From assembly GCA_002347815.1 (NCBI GenBank), contig DDXV01000062.1, positions 40,048 to 104,047 of the forward strand: DNA of 64,000 bases, in the 5' to 3' direction. The first letter of the stretch is position 1. Every line of letters begins with the position of its first letter. The notes under the pieces are model-generated. The model had not been told where the DNA came from. It did not search any database and saw only the letters and a program-made list of their open reading frames with translations. This DNA is from Syntrophaceae bacterium UBA2251 (lineage in GTDB: Bacteria; Desulfobacterota; Syntrophia; Syntrophales; UBA2251). A program made the position numbers and the translations under genes. Positions 6,697 through 17,144 of the stretch are shown here, one piece after another.

Positions 6697-8493
6697 TTGA
6701 AGGGACCGATACCGGCGGACAAGATATCCGAGATCCGGGACCGCACGGACCTCGTGGCCCTCGTGTCGGAATATGTCACGCTGAAGAAGGCGGGGCGCAA
6801 TTACCTGGGGCTGTGTCCGTTCCATCAGGAGAAGACGCCGTCCTTCACCGTCAGCCCGGAAAAGCAGATGTTCTACTGTTTCGGCTGCGGGGAGGGGGGC
6901 AACGGCTTCGACTTTCTGATGAAGGCGAGCCACATGACGTTTCCGGAAGCGGTGCGTCATCTGGCGGCAAAAACGGGCGTCGTCATTCCCGAACCGGTCC
7001 GGTCGGCCACGGAAAAAGCGCGGGACGGCCTTAGAGAACAGGCCGTTCGGATCAACGGCATGGCCGCGACCCATTTCGCCCGAAGCCTGCAAGCGTCTGC
7101 GGGGCGGGTCGCCTGGGCCTATCTCGAAAACAGGGGGGTCGGCGCGGAGACGGTCAAGGAGTTTCGTCTGGGCTATGCGCCCGACGCCTGGCGTTCGCTG
7201 CGGGATTACCTCGCCCGGTCGGGCGCGCCCCTGGACCTGGCGGAAAAGCTCGGCCTGATCATCCCGGGGAAGGACGGCGGGTTCTACGACCGTTTCCGTG
7301 CCCGTCTGATCTTTCCCATCGAAGACGCCGCCGGGCGGGTGGTCGCCTTCGGCGGCCGGATCATCGGCGAGGGGGAACCGAAGTACCTCAATTCTCCGGA
7401 ATCGCTCCTTTTCAGCAAGGGCCGGCAGCTCTACGGGCTCAATCGGGCCCGGGAAGAGATCCGGCGGCAGGATTGCGTGATCCTGGTGGAGGGCTATTTC
7501 GATCTGATTGCGCTCCATGAGGCCGGGATTCGGAATGGGGTCGCCACCCTGGGTACGGCGTTGACCCGGGATCACGTGGACCTTCTCAGGCGGTATACCC
7601 GGAATGTCGCGGCCGTGTTCGACCCGGATGAGGCCGGACGAAAGGCGCTGGCCCGGAGCCTTGAAGTCTTTCTGGCCGGCGGAATGCAGGCCCGGGCGGT
7701 GATTCTTCCCGACGGCCGGGACCCGGACGAGTTTGTGCGGGCGTCGGGTCCGGAGGCCTTTCACGAGGTCATCGCGCACGCCCCATCGGCCGTCGATTAT
7801 TATATCGATCGGATGATAGGGTCACAGCGCTCCTTCGAAGAGAAGCAGGCGGCGATTCAGGCGGCCGTTCCGTTCATGGCCCGGATCGCGGATCCGGTCA
7901 GCCGCGAACTCTTCATCCGGCGCGTGGCGGAGCGGGTGGGGATCGACGAGGGCCTGCTGAAAAAGGAAGTTTCGCGCGGGGTCCCGGCGTCCGGGGCCGC
8001 GGTTCCCGTATCGGCGGCAAGAAAAAAATCGGCCCCCCTCGACCCCCTGGAATGGAGCCTTTTGCAACTGATGCTCGAACACCCGGAAACGGTTCCGGAA
8101 GTTTCCCGAAGCGGCATTCTGGACTGTTTCCTGCATGAGGATTTGAAACGCTTCGGCGCTTATCTCGTGGAGCGGGGGCGTGAAGGACACGGGCAGACGC
8201 TCTCCATTCAGGACCTTCTGACCGCATGGCCCGAAGACCCGATCCGGGAGCGGGTGCAGAGACTCTATGTGACCGCGAGCCCCTACGATCCCGGCATGGT
8301 GGACAAGATTCGGATCGATGCCGTCCACCGGATTCGGCGGCGGTGGTTCCGGGAAAGGCACCGGCTGTTGGCCGAAACCCTCCGTGCCGCCCAGGACAGG
8401 GGGGATCAGGCGGGCAGCGAGCAACTTCTGCGCCAGAAGGAAGGCCTCCTCAAGGAGGAGCAGGGCGTCGATATCAAGCGCAGCAAAGAATGA
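6697..8493 (+). CDS. dnaG: DNA primase
   Basis: DnaG makes the RNA primers for replication. The 598-residue protein has the CHC2 zinc finger at about residues 40-65 (CPFHQEKTPSF ... FYCFGCGEGG). The RNA polymerase core and TOPRIM domain at about 255-345 contain VEGYFDLIALHEAG and the acidic FDPDEAG motif. The last 150 residues form the helicase-binding region. Translation probably starts at TTG 6697, since GAGAGGCGGA precedes it and the TTG-coded start gives the expected N-terminus. It sits 16 nt after yqeY and 12 nt before rpoD, the classical operon. Confidence 0.96.
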   Translation: MKGPIPADKISEIRDRTDLVALVSEYVTLKKAGRNYLGLCPFHQEKTPSFTVSPEKQMFYCFGCGEGGNGFDFLMKASHMTFPEAVRHLAAKTGVVIPEPVRSATEKARDGLREQAVRINGMAATHFARSLQASAGRVAWAYLENRGVGAETVKEFRLGYAPDAWRSLRDYLARSGAPLDLAEKLGLIIPGKDGGFYDRFRARLIFPIEDAAGRVVAFGGRIIGEGEPKYLNSPESLLFSKGRQLYGLNRAREEIRRQDCVILVEGYFDLIALHEAGIRNGVATLGTALTRDHVDLLRRYTRNVAAVFDPDEAGRKALARSLEVFLAGGMQARAVILPDGRDPDEFVRASGPEAFHEVIAHAPSAVDYYIDRMIGSQRSFEEKQAAIQAAVPFMARIADPVSRELFIRRVAERVGIDEGLLKKEVSRGVPASGAAVPVSAARKKSAPLDPLEWSLLQLMLEHPETVPEVSRSGILDCFLHEDLKRFGAYLVERGREGHGQTLSIQDLLTAWPEDPIRERVQRLYVTASPYDPGMVDKIRIDAVHRIRRRWFRERHRLLAETLRAAQDRGDQAGSEQLLRQKEGLLKEEQGVDIKRSKE

Positions 8494-8505
8494 GGGGAGA
8501 TCGCC

Positions 8506-10260
8506 ATGGCGAAAGAGATCCAAACGGACGAATTCAAAAAACTGATGACCTTGGGCGAGGAGAAGGGGTTCTTGACCTATGACGACGTCAATGACCTCCT
8601 GCCTTCGGATGTGATCTCATCGGACCAGATCGACGATATCATCATCCTGTTCGGAGAGAAGAACATCGATATCATCGACACCGACAAGGGGGAGAAGATC
8701 GTCGTCAAAAAAAGCCCGGGCGAACTCGTTGAACACAAGGAGGAAGAGGATGTTCTGGGATTGATTTCGGCCGGAAAGACCGGAGATCCCGTCAAGATGT
8801 ACCTGCGCGAGATGGGACTCGTTTCCCTGCTCAGTCGGGAAGGGGAGGTCGAGATCGCCAAGAAGATCGAGGAAGGCAACAAGGAGATCATGGACGCCAT
8901 TTTCGGGATGGCGGTTTCCGTGAAGGATGTAATCGATATCGGCATCAAGATCCGGGCGGAGGAACTGCGGATCAAGAACGTGGTGGAGAACCTCGAAGAT
9001 GAAGACGGATTCGTGGAAGAGGACCTGCATCGGGATCGGGTGCTCAAACTGATCGAGAAGGTCGCGGCGCTGGACAGGAAAAACGACGTCATGCGTCAGA
9101 AACTGCGGGCCAAGGGGCTGTCCGAAAAGGAAAAGGCGCTGTTGCGCGAAGAGCTGTCCAGAAATACGAAGGGGATCGTCAAGTATTGTCGAAAGGTTCG
9201 TTTCAGCAAGCGGCAGATCGATCGGATGGTGTTCCGCTTGAAGGGCTACCTCCTGGAGATCGAAGAGGCGGCGCGAGACATTCAGAAGGCCAAGGACCTC
9301 ACGGGCCTCAACATCAAGGAGATGGAGCGTCTCTGGGTGCGCCTGAGGAAATCCGCCCAGGAGGCCAAACTGGCCGCCCGCGAGCGGCGCATCTCCGTCG
9401 AAAGACTGAAGGCGACGGAGCCCCGCGTCCTGGAGGCGCAGCGGCAGATCAGGAGGATTACACTGGAAACGGGCCTTCCCGTGGTCGCACTGAAGAAGGC
9501 GGTGCTGTCGATCGAAAAGGGGGAATGGAAAGCCGAGATCGCCAAGCGGAAGCTGGTCGAAGCGAATCTGCGTCTCGTGGTCAGCATTGCTAAAAAGTAC
9601 ACGAACCGAGGGCTCCAGTTTCTGGATCTGATTCAGGAGGGGAACATCGGCCTCATGAAGGCGGTGGACAAATTCGAGTATCAGCGCGGGTACAAATTCT
9701 CCACCTATGCGACCTGGTGGATCAGGCAGGCGATTACCCGCGCCATCGCCGACCAGGCCCGGACCATCCGCATTCCCGTCCATATGATCGAGACCATCAA
9801 CAAACTGATCCGCACGTCGCGTTACCTCGTCCAGGAACTGGGTCGCGAACCCACGCCGGAAGAGATTGCCAACAAGATGGAGTACCCGCTGGAGAAGGTC
9901 CGCAAGGTCCTGAAGATCGCCAAGGAGCCGATTTCCCTCGAGACCCCGATTGGCGAGGAGGAGGACAGCCATCTGGGCGATTTTATCGAGGACAAAAAAG
10001 TCATGTCCCCCTCGGAGGCGACGATCAACATGGATCTCGCGGAACAGACGCGCAAGATCCTCTCCACGCTGACGCCGCGGGAAGAGAAGGTCCTGAGGAT
10101 GCGCTTCGGCATCAGCGAACGCTTCGAACGGGCCTCCGAGGAGGACCGGGATTTGTTCGAGGTGAAGCGGATTGAAATCAAGCCGATGGACGCCGGTCAG
10201 GGACGCAAGCTGAGAAACCCGTCCCAGAGGCGATTGGCCGCCCCGTTGCGGGCGAAATAA
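8506..10260 (+). CDS. rpoD: RNA polymerase sigma-70 family factor (RpoD) with aberrant region 4.2
   Basis: The 584-residue product is a group 1 type sigma factor by position and core sequence. It has an acidic region 1.1, region 1.2 (GDPVKMYLREMG, about residue 97), a large non-conserved insert, region 2 (LRLVVSIAKKYTNRG, and TYATWWIRQAITRAI near 400, which melts the -10), region 3 (PTPEEIANKMEYPLEKV) and region 4.1 (TPREEKVLRMRFGI). Region 4.2, residues about 541-577, is strange. The near-universal TLEEVG...VTRERIRQIEAKAL helix-turn-helix is replaced at equal length by ASEEDRDLFEVKRIEI followed by KPMDAGQGRKL. The turn glycine and key -35-contacting residues are lost and a proline enters the recognition helix. 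The start has a good GGGGAG site. It may be the housekeeping factor or a decayed paralogue. Confidence 0.88.
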   Translation: MAKEIQTDEFKKLMTLGEEKGFLTYDDVNDLLPSDVISSDQIDDIIILFGEKNIDIIDTDKGEKIVVKKSPGELVEHKEEEDVLGLISAGKTGDPVKMYLREMGLVSLLSREGEVEIAKKIEEGNKEIMDAIFGMAVSVKDVIDIGIKIRAEELRIKNVVENLEDEDGFVEEDLHRDRVLKLIEKVAALDRKNDVMRQKLRAKGLSEKEKALLREELSRNTKGIVKYCRKVRFSKRQIDRMVFRLKGYLLEIEEAARDIQKAKDLTGLNIKEMERLWVRLRKSAQEAKLAARERRISVERLKATEPRVLEAQRQIRRITLETGLPVVALKKAVLSIEKGEWKAEIAKRKLVEANLRLVVSIAKKYTNRGLQFLDLIQEGNIGLMKAVDKFEYQRGYKFSTYATWWIRQAITRAIADQARTIRIPVHMIETINKLIRTSRYLVQELGREPTPEEIANKMEYPLEKVRKVLKIAKEPISLETPIGEEEDSHLGDFIEDKKVMSPSEATINMDLAEQTRKILSTLTPREEKVLRMRFGISERFERASEEDRDLFEVKRIEIKPMDAGQGRKLRNPSQRRLAAPLRAK

Positions 10261-10264
10261 ATGA

Positions 10265-10292
10265 TTGACAAGGCGGCCGGGAGGGGTTAGAA
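10265..10292 (+). promoter_or_regulatory. Candidate promoter for the tRNA gene
   Basis: TTGACA (10265-10270) and TTAGAA (10287-10292) are 16 nt apart, giving a predicted start about 30 nt before the tRNA. The same bases form part of a GC-rich inverted repeat (GGCCGG ... CCGGCC around 10274-10304) that may also act as a weak end signal for rpoD. Confidence 0.5.
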
Positions 10293-10331
10293 CCCCACTC
10301 CGGCCGGCAAAAGGCGGCAGGACGATCGAAC

Positions 10332-10407
10332 GGGCCCATAGCTCAACTGGTAGAGCCACCGGCTCATAACCGGTCGGTCCCTGGTTCGAACCCAGGTGGG
10401 CCCACCA
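10332..10407 (+). tRNA. tRNA with CAT anticodon (tRNA-Met, elongator type)
   Basis: A full cloverleaf can be drawn: acceptor GGGCCCA with TGGGCCC, D-arm TAGCTCAACTGGTAGAG, anticodon stem ACCGG/CCGGT around the loop CTCATAA (anticodon CAT), T-arm CCTGG TTCGAAC CCAGG, and an encoded CCA end. It lacks initiator features such as three G-C pairs in the anticodon stem with an unpaired first acceptor pair. An isoleucine tRNA with a lysidine-modified CAT anticodon cannot be fully excluded by eye. Confidence 0.93.
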
Positions 10408-10525
10408 TCATCGAAGGAACGTTCAGCGGAATGTCATCAACCACGACATATCGGGATGGCCGGGATTGCAGCATGCCTTGCCCATCAGAGCAGGTTCAGG
10501 GGGAGAAGGCCCCATGAACGCGCAT

Positions 10526-10554
10526 GCACCGCCACCGGCCGGTGCTTTTTTTTT
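10526..10554 (+). terminator. Rho-independent terminator after the tRNA region
   Basis: GCACCG (10526-10531) pairs with CGGTGC (10540-10545) across an 8-nt loop and is followed by nine T residues. It lies between the tRNA and the zinc-ribbon gene, so it probably ends the tRNA transcript. The 115 bases between tRNA and hairpin show no gene that I can support. Confidence 0.75.
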
Positions 10555-10581
10555 CCATTCCCGGGGGAAGGGAGCAGGTGA

Positions 10582-11307
10582 TTGAAGGATACGATCGCGT
10601 TATTGGTTGCATTACAGGCCTTGGATTCGGAGGCGGTCCAGGTAGCGGCCCAGAAACAGTCGCTGCCTGAGAAGATCAGGCTTCTGGAGGAAACACGACA
10701 GAAACAGCAGGGCGCACTGGATGAAGCGGAGGAGAAGCTCAAGGGATTGATCCAGCGACACCGGGACCAGGAAGAGCAGTTGAAGCGCGGCGCGGAGGGG
10801 CTGAAAAAGGCGAAGCAGCGCCTGCTCGACGTCAAGACCAACAAGGAATATCAGGCCATCCTGAAGGAGATGGAGGTCATTGAAACGCTTCAGGGGAAGG
10901 TGGAGGACGAGATCATCTCGCTGCTCGAGCAGGCGGACCACATGAAGGCGGCCGTAAAACAGGGGGAAAAGGACCTGTCGGCCTTTCTCGCCGTCTTTGC
11001 CGACGAGAAACAAGCCCTGGAAGGGCAGGTCCAGGCGCTCGACGACAACCTGATCCGCCTGAAGCAGGAGCGTCAGACCCTTCTGGAAGCATTGCCCGGG
11101 GATCTGGTGCGGCGCTACGAGACGATTCGGGAGAAGAGAAACGGCGTCGCCGTGATCTCCGTCTGGAAGGAGGTCTGTAACGGCTGCCACATGAACATTC
11201 CGCCGCAGATGTACATCGAACTCCAACGGTCGCAGGAGCTGAGGACCTGCCCCAATTGTCACCGCATCATTTACTGGAGGAACGAAGCCTCAGCGGGTGA
11301 ATCTTGA
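10582..11307 (+). CDS. C4-type zinc ribbon protein with long coiled coil
   Basis: This 241-residue protein has about 185 residues of charged heptad-like helix (for example LLEETRQKQQGALDEAEEKL) followed by a C-terminal zinc ribbon with CNGCHMNIPP and CPNCHRIIYW, four cysteines in two CxxC pairs. It matches the widespread COG1579 group often described as putative nucleic-acid-binding or tethering proteins; the function is not established. The likely start is TTG 10582, with GGAGCAGG upstream. The stop codon overlaps the TTG start of rnhA, so the two are translationally coupled. Confidence 0.88.
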   Translation: MKDTIALLVALQALDSEAVQVAAQKQSLPEKIRLLEETRQKQQGALDEAEEKLKGLIQRHRDQEEQLKRGAEGLKKAKQRLLDVKTNKEYQAILKEMEVIETLQGKVEDEIISLLEQADHMKAAVKQGEKDLSAFLAVFADEKQALEGQVQALDDNLIRLKQERQTLLEALPGDLVRRYETIREKRNGVAVISVWKEVCNGCHMNIPPQMYIELQRSQELRTCPNCHRIIYWRNEASAGES

Positions 11308-11837
11308 AGGGGGAACCGTCACCGGACACGGGGGAGGCATCCGGCGTGGTGATCCATACGGACGGCGCCTGCCTCGGCAATCCCGGACCCGGAGGATACG
11401 GCGTCATTCTGAGTTACCGGGGACGGCGCAAGGAACTCTCGGGGGGGTATCGTCTGACCACGAACAACCGGATGGAGCTCATGGCGGCGATCGTCGGTCT
11501 GGAGGCGGTCAAACCGGGCTATGACGTGACGGTCCATTCGGATTCCCGCTATGTCGTTGACGCCATGACGAAGGGCTGGGCCGTCCGCTGGCAGGCGCAG
11601 GGCTGGATGAGAAACCGGAAAGACCGGGCGGAGAATGCCGATCTCTGGGAACGGCTGCTCGATCTCTGCAGGCAACGTGCGGTCCGGTTTCTGTGGGAGC
11701 CCGGTCATGCCGGCCATCCGGAAAACGAGCGTTGCGATGCCCTGGCCGTGTCGGCGGCCAAGGGATCCGATCAGGCCGTGGACGCCGGATACGAGCGACC
11801 ATCCCATCGCGGCGGTTCCGGTCGAACCGGGGTGTGA
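11304..11837 (+). CDS. rnhA: Ribonuclease HI
   Basis: RNase HI cuts the RNA strand of RNA-DNA hybrids, for example primers and R-loops. In this 177-residue protein the acidic metal-binding residues lie in VIHTDGACLGNPGPGG (about residue 20), NNRMELMAAI (about 57) and HSDSRYVVDA (about 80), with the last in HPENERCDALA. The KGWAVRWQAQGW handle motif is also present. A short extra N-terminus of about 13 residues precedes the core if TTG 11304 is the start, which overlaps the previous stop codon. RNase P RNA follows directly. Confidence 0.94.
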   Translation: MKGEPSPDTGEASGVVIHTDGACLGNPGPGGYGVILSYRGRRKELSGGYRLTTNNRMELMAAIVGLEAVKPGYDVTVHSDSRYVVDAMTKGWAVRWQAQGWMRNRKDRAENADLWERLLDLCRQRAVRFLWEPGHAGHPENERCDALAVSAAKGSDQAVDAGYERPSHRGGSGRTGV

Positions 11838-11860
11838 ACCCATGCAGGCAGAAATTGAAT

Positions 11861-12245
11861 GGAGGGGGCTGGAGGGGGGCAGATGGTCGCTGATCCTCGC
11901 GGATCAGAGGAAAGTCCGAACTCCACAGGGCAGGATGGTCGCTAACGGCGACTGGGGGCGACCCTAAGGAAAGTGCCACAGAAAAGATACCGCCCGCGGC
12001 ATGCGGGTAAGGGTGAAAAGGCGAGGTAAGAGCTCACCAGTTTCCCGGGTGACCGGGAAAGCTAGGCAAACCCCATCCGGAGCAAGACCAAATAGGAGGA
12101 CGTTTGAGGGTGGCCCGCCCGATGTCCTCGGGTAGCGTCGCTTGAGGCGGCCGGCAACGGCCGTCCCAGAGGAATGACCATCACCGGCGGACGGGTGACC
12201 GGAGGCCGGGACAGAATTCGGCTTACGCGCCGCTCCCGCCCCTTC
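11861..12245 (+). ncRNA. rnpB: RNase P RNA, bacterial type A
   Basis: The catalytic RNA of RNase P, which matures tRNA 5' ends, is recognised from conserved cores: GAGGAAAGTCCGAACTCCAC near 11930, followed by the CAGGGCAG stretch, GGTAAGAGCTCACC near 12030, the AGACCAAATAGG segment near 12085, and AGAGGAATGACCATCACC plus GACAGAATTCGGCTTAC near the 3' end. Its length of about 385 nt is normal. Ends are approximate, since P1 pairing was not resolved; a pyrimidine/T-rich stretch at 12241-12250 may be the terminator tail. It lies between rnhA and the convergent PEP synthase gene. Confidence 0.93.
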
Positions 12246-12265
12246 TTTTCATGAAACCGGCGCCG

Positions 12266-12283
12266 GACCGGAGGGGTCCGGTC
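12266..12283 (-). terminator. Hairpin downstream of ppsA, possible terminator
   Basis: A perfect 7-bp stem (GACCGGA at 12266-12272 with TCCGGTC at 12277-12283) lies in the convergent gap between RNase P RNA and ppsA. No strong T-tract follows on the minus strand, so its role as terminator is uncertain. Confidence 0.4.
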
Positions 12284-12338
12284 GCTCGCCTGCCCGCGGC
12301 CCTTTGCGGCCCGGAGCTTCCGCTTCGGCGGACGGTCG

Positions 12339-14750
<2,412 letters not shown>

Positions 14751-14807
14751 GCACGCCTCCTGGGGATATGGGGTCGACGGGTACCAAAGGCCGTCACGGG
14801 CGGGTCG

Positions 14808-14836
14808 TGTCTAACAGTTTTGCTTTTTGAAGTCAA
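14808..14836 (-). promoter_or_regulatory. Candidate promoter for ppsA
   Basis: On the minus strand TTGACT (14836-14831) and TAGACA (14813-14808) are 17 nt apart, about 58 nt upstream of the ppsA start, with an A-rich spacer. Confidence 0.55.
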
Positions 14837-14993
14837 AGAAAATGTGCGGACCCGGTCGGGTTGCGCCTCGGGGGAATCGGGGGGGCGGGCAGGCCTGCGC
14901 TGGGCGTGGAGGCCGTGTCCGAACGAATCGAATCACGGGTCCGGGACCTTTCCCGGCAGCGTTTCCTGTGCCGTCCCGGGTAGGGCGAACGGT

Positions 14994-15026
14994 AAAAAAA
15001 GGGGCCGGAAGGTTGCTTCCGGCCCC
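14994..15026 (-). terminator. Rho-independent terminator of the dCache protein gene
   Basis: A perfect 11-bp stem (GGGGCCGGAAG at 15001-15011 with CTTCCGGCCCC at 15016-15026, 4-nt loop) is followed on the minus strand by seven T residues (complement of 14994-15000). It sits 7 nt after the stop codon of the dCache gene. Confidence 0.9.
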
Positions 15027-15033
15027 GGTGGGT

Positions 15034-16347
15034 TTATTTGTCGTCGTCCTCGTCATCGTAGAATTTTGACGCTTCCTGGGCCTCGAGGGGGATTTCCGCC
15101 TCGATCGAGCGCGTGATGCCCCGGACCAGAATGGCCATGATCAGGAACAGGAGGATCACCGAAATGATGATGATGGTGATGATCGTCGTGATCCAGGATT
15201 TTGCCTCGGACTGGATTTTCTTGGCCGTGGCGGAGGCATAGGCGCTGAATTTCACGACATCGACGTTCATGCCGACCCAGCCGAAACCGGCCGGTTTCGG
15301 GTAGTCCGTCGAGTAGAACTTGATGGGCGCATAGGCGACGAACTCCTTGCGTCCGGCGAACTGATATTCCTTCATCCCGGCGCGGCCGTCCGCCGCTTCC
15401 CGGGCAATGCTCTGGAGCGTGGGATCCATGAAGCCGATCTGGTTGAGGTTCAGGACCTCCTCGCCCTTCTGCGCCATGGACTCCGCGGACGTCTTGTCCG
15501 TGATCGCCGGCACGGGCGTTCCATCGGCGTATTGCCCGGCGATGTGGTAATCGTTCGGGTGAGAGAGAATGAACCCCCGGTTGTCCACCATGAAGGTGTA
15601 ATTGCCGGAGGCGGCCTCCGCTTCGACCACGTAACCGGATTGCGTGGGGACGATGTTGTCCGTAAATTTGGCCAGATGCCTCACATCCAAAGCCAGCGTG
15701 ACCACACCGGCAAACCCTTGCTGGTCGAAAACGGGCGTGGCCATCCGGATGATCCCGGAAAATCTCTTTCCCTTTTCAAACTCGGTCTTGTTGACGTAGA
15801 GTCCCTTGACCGGAGAGATGTAGAGATCCCCCTTGCCGTAGGCCTTTGCCTTGGTGAAATAGTCCTCCTTGAGGGGCGTGGCGGCCGGGTTGCTGACGTT
15901 GATCAGTTGACTTACGTTCGCGATTTTTCCGTCCACCACCTTGATGCGCTCCTGGCCGGATTTGTCGACGAAAGCCATTTCCTTATAGAGCGGTTCGTAG
16001 ATCTTTTGAATCTTCCCGTCCTTCTTCACCCACAGGGGGTTCTCGCTTTTTGCGACGAATTCTTTGTAGGCTGCATCCGTGGCGGGCAAGATGGTTGCGA
16101 TCAGGAGATCCTTTTCCCGGTCCTTCAGAAAATCAGCAACTTCATCCGCCACATTTACAGCCCGCACCTTGATTTCTTCCTGGGACTTCTGGTCCAGAAT
16201 GGTTACCGTCCGTTCCCTTGCGGTGTCCCCGACTTTTATAATGCCATCGGCAATCAAGAGGGCCATCAAAGATAAGGGGATGACGATAAGCAGGAAGAAT
16301 ACCCTTCCGACCGTGAATAACTGCTTATCTTTATTAATTTTTGGCAT
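15034..16347 (-). CDS. Membrane receptor protein with extracytoplasmic dCache domain and no output domain
   Basis: This 437-residue protein has one N-terminal membrane helix (about residues 15-33), a periplasmic double Cache ligand-binding domain to about residue 375 (typical elements: FSGIIRMATPVFDQQGFAGVV, the strand FMVDNRGFILSHPND near 253, and GFGWVGMNVDV near 360), and a second helix at about 388-410. The cytoplasmic part is only about 28 residues, ending in the acidic DDEDDDK. It has no HAMP, kinase, cyclase or chemoreceptor signalling domain. Such a receptor would need a partner to pass on its signal. It starts 45 nt after atpE and ends at a strong terminator, so the two genes are probably one transcript. 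Confidence 0.85.
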   Translation of the reverse strand: MPKINKDKQLFTVGRVFFLLIVIPLSLMALLIADGIIKVGDTARERTVTILDQKSQEEIKVRAVNVADEVADFLKDREKDLLIATILPATDAAYKEFVAKSENPLWVKKDGKIQKIYEPLYKEMAFVDKSGQERIKVVDGKIANVSQLINVSNPAATPLKEDYFTKAKAYGKGDLYISPVKGLYVNKTEFEKGKRFSGIIRMATPVFDQQGFAGVVTLALDVRHLAKFTDNIVPTQSGYVVEAEAASGNYTFMVDNRGFILSHPNDYHIAGQYADGTPVPAITDKTSAESMAQKGEEVLNLNQIGFMDPTLQSIAREAADGRAGMKEYQFAGRKEFVAYAPIKFYSTDYPKPAGFGWVGMNVDVVKFSAYASATAKKIQSEAKSWITTIITIIIISVILLFLIMAILVRGITRSIEAEIPLEAQEASKFYDDEDDDK

Positions 16348-16392
16348 TCCCTTTTCCCCCTACTGTTTTAGTCTCGAAGTGATGCTGACGGA

Positions 16393-16770
16393 TTAACCGG
16401 CCAGAAAATACTTCGTGTAGGGGTTGGCGTAAAGAAGTACCAGTGAAACGACCAAGGCGTAAATCGCGATCGATTCCGCCATGGCCATACCGACCAGCAT
16501 CACCATCATGATTTTTCCCTGAACGCCGGGGTTTCTTCCGACCGCTTCACAAGCCCCGCTCGCCGCCCGGCCGATTCCGGCGCCGACGCCGATGGCGCCC
16601 AGACCGATGGCCAACCCTGCACCGACCATCGCACCAACGGAAAAGATGACCTTCGCATACGAATCACCCGCTGGAATGGCTTCCGCCGCGAACACAACCG
16701 GTGAAGACACCAACACGGCTGCGACCGTCGTGAAGAACGTCAATAAACTTTTCCCGAATTTCCTTAACAT
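16393..16770 (-). CDS. atpE: ATP synthase F0 subunit c
   Basis: Subunit c forms the rotor ring of F-type ATP synthase. The 125-residue form carries a signal-peptide-like extension (about 30 residues, ending FAAEA) before the usual hairpin. Helix 1 holds GLGAIGVGAGIGRAASG, the polar loop is GRNPGVQG, and helix 2 holds the ion-binding glutamate in AMAESIAIYALVVS, followed by LLYANPY. Serine after Glu and a tyrosine four residues later resemble Na+-binding rings, but the helix 1 glutamine of such rings is replaced by alanine, so ion choice is unclear. GGAAAGGAGATAGG precedes the ATG. No other ATP synthase gene lies nearby. Confidence 0.92.
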   Translation of the reverse strand: MLRKFGKSLLTFFTTVAAVLVSSPVVFAAEAIPAGDSYAKVIFSVGAMVGAGLAIGLGAIGVGAGIGRAASGACEAVGRNPGVQGKIMMVMLVGMAMAESIAIYALVVSLVLLYANPYTKYFLAG

Positions 16771-17144
16771 TTTCCTATCTCCTTTCCGAAATAATGTTTT
16801 TGCCTTCCGACCGATACCATAGTCTGAAGGTCCGGTACAGAAGAATTCGCTTCCGCAAACGTTGCGAGCCTAACGCAAAATGCATGCCGCCCATGGCGCC
16901 CGCCGAGGAATCTCCGTCAAATGTAAGCAATGATTGATCAATTATTTTCCGAGACATCGCTCTTGCGAATCGATCCGCCGTCCGGGCTTGAACGTTCCTT
17001 TAAACCCGTCCCGACCGTTGAACGAAAAGTAAAAGGGCGTGGTGGACCGGGAGGGTGAGAGACGCCATCTTTTCTATTGAAATTTTCCAGCCGCACCGGT
17101 ACTATCGGGCGCCCAAAACTTGAATTCCATTAAGAGGTTTAAGA
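16771..17144. other. Divergent intergenic region between atpE and the sensor operon
   Basis: This gap of about 374 bases holds the plus-strand promoter at 17077-17105. A 60-codon minus-strand frame at 16775-16957 in front of atpE has no recognisable domain, no membrane helix and a poor ribosome site, and is not annotated as a gene. Where an atpB (subunit a) gene would normally lie there is nothing. Confidence 0.6.
17077..17105 (+). promoter_or_regulatory. Candidate promoter of the sensor-kinase operon
   Basis: TTGAAA (17077-17082) and TACTAT (17100-17105) are spaced by 17 nt, placing a start near 17112, about 33 nt before the 56-residue ORF. Confidence 0.55.

Noticed and set aside
10110..10260. 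A frameshift pair as the cause of the odd rpoD region 4.2
   Set aside because: Neither of the other two forward frames over this segment encodes TLEEVG or RERIRQIE, and both hit stop codons soon after. The changed stretch aligns at equal length with the normal motif, so substitutions, not indels, explain it.
10411..10525. A small RNA (for example SRP RNA) between the tRNA and its terminator
   Set aside because: The conserved SRP RNA core is absent and no convincing secondary structure was found apart from the terminator.
16775..16957. 60-codon minus-strand ORF just upstream of atpE
   Set aside because: It has no hydrophobic segment, no family resemblance (not AtpI or AtpB) and a poor ribosome site. 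It lies where the atpE promoter should be.
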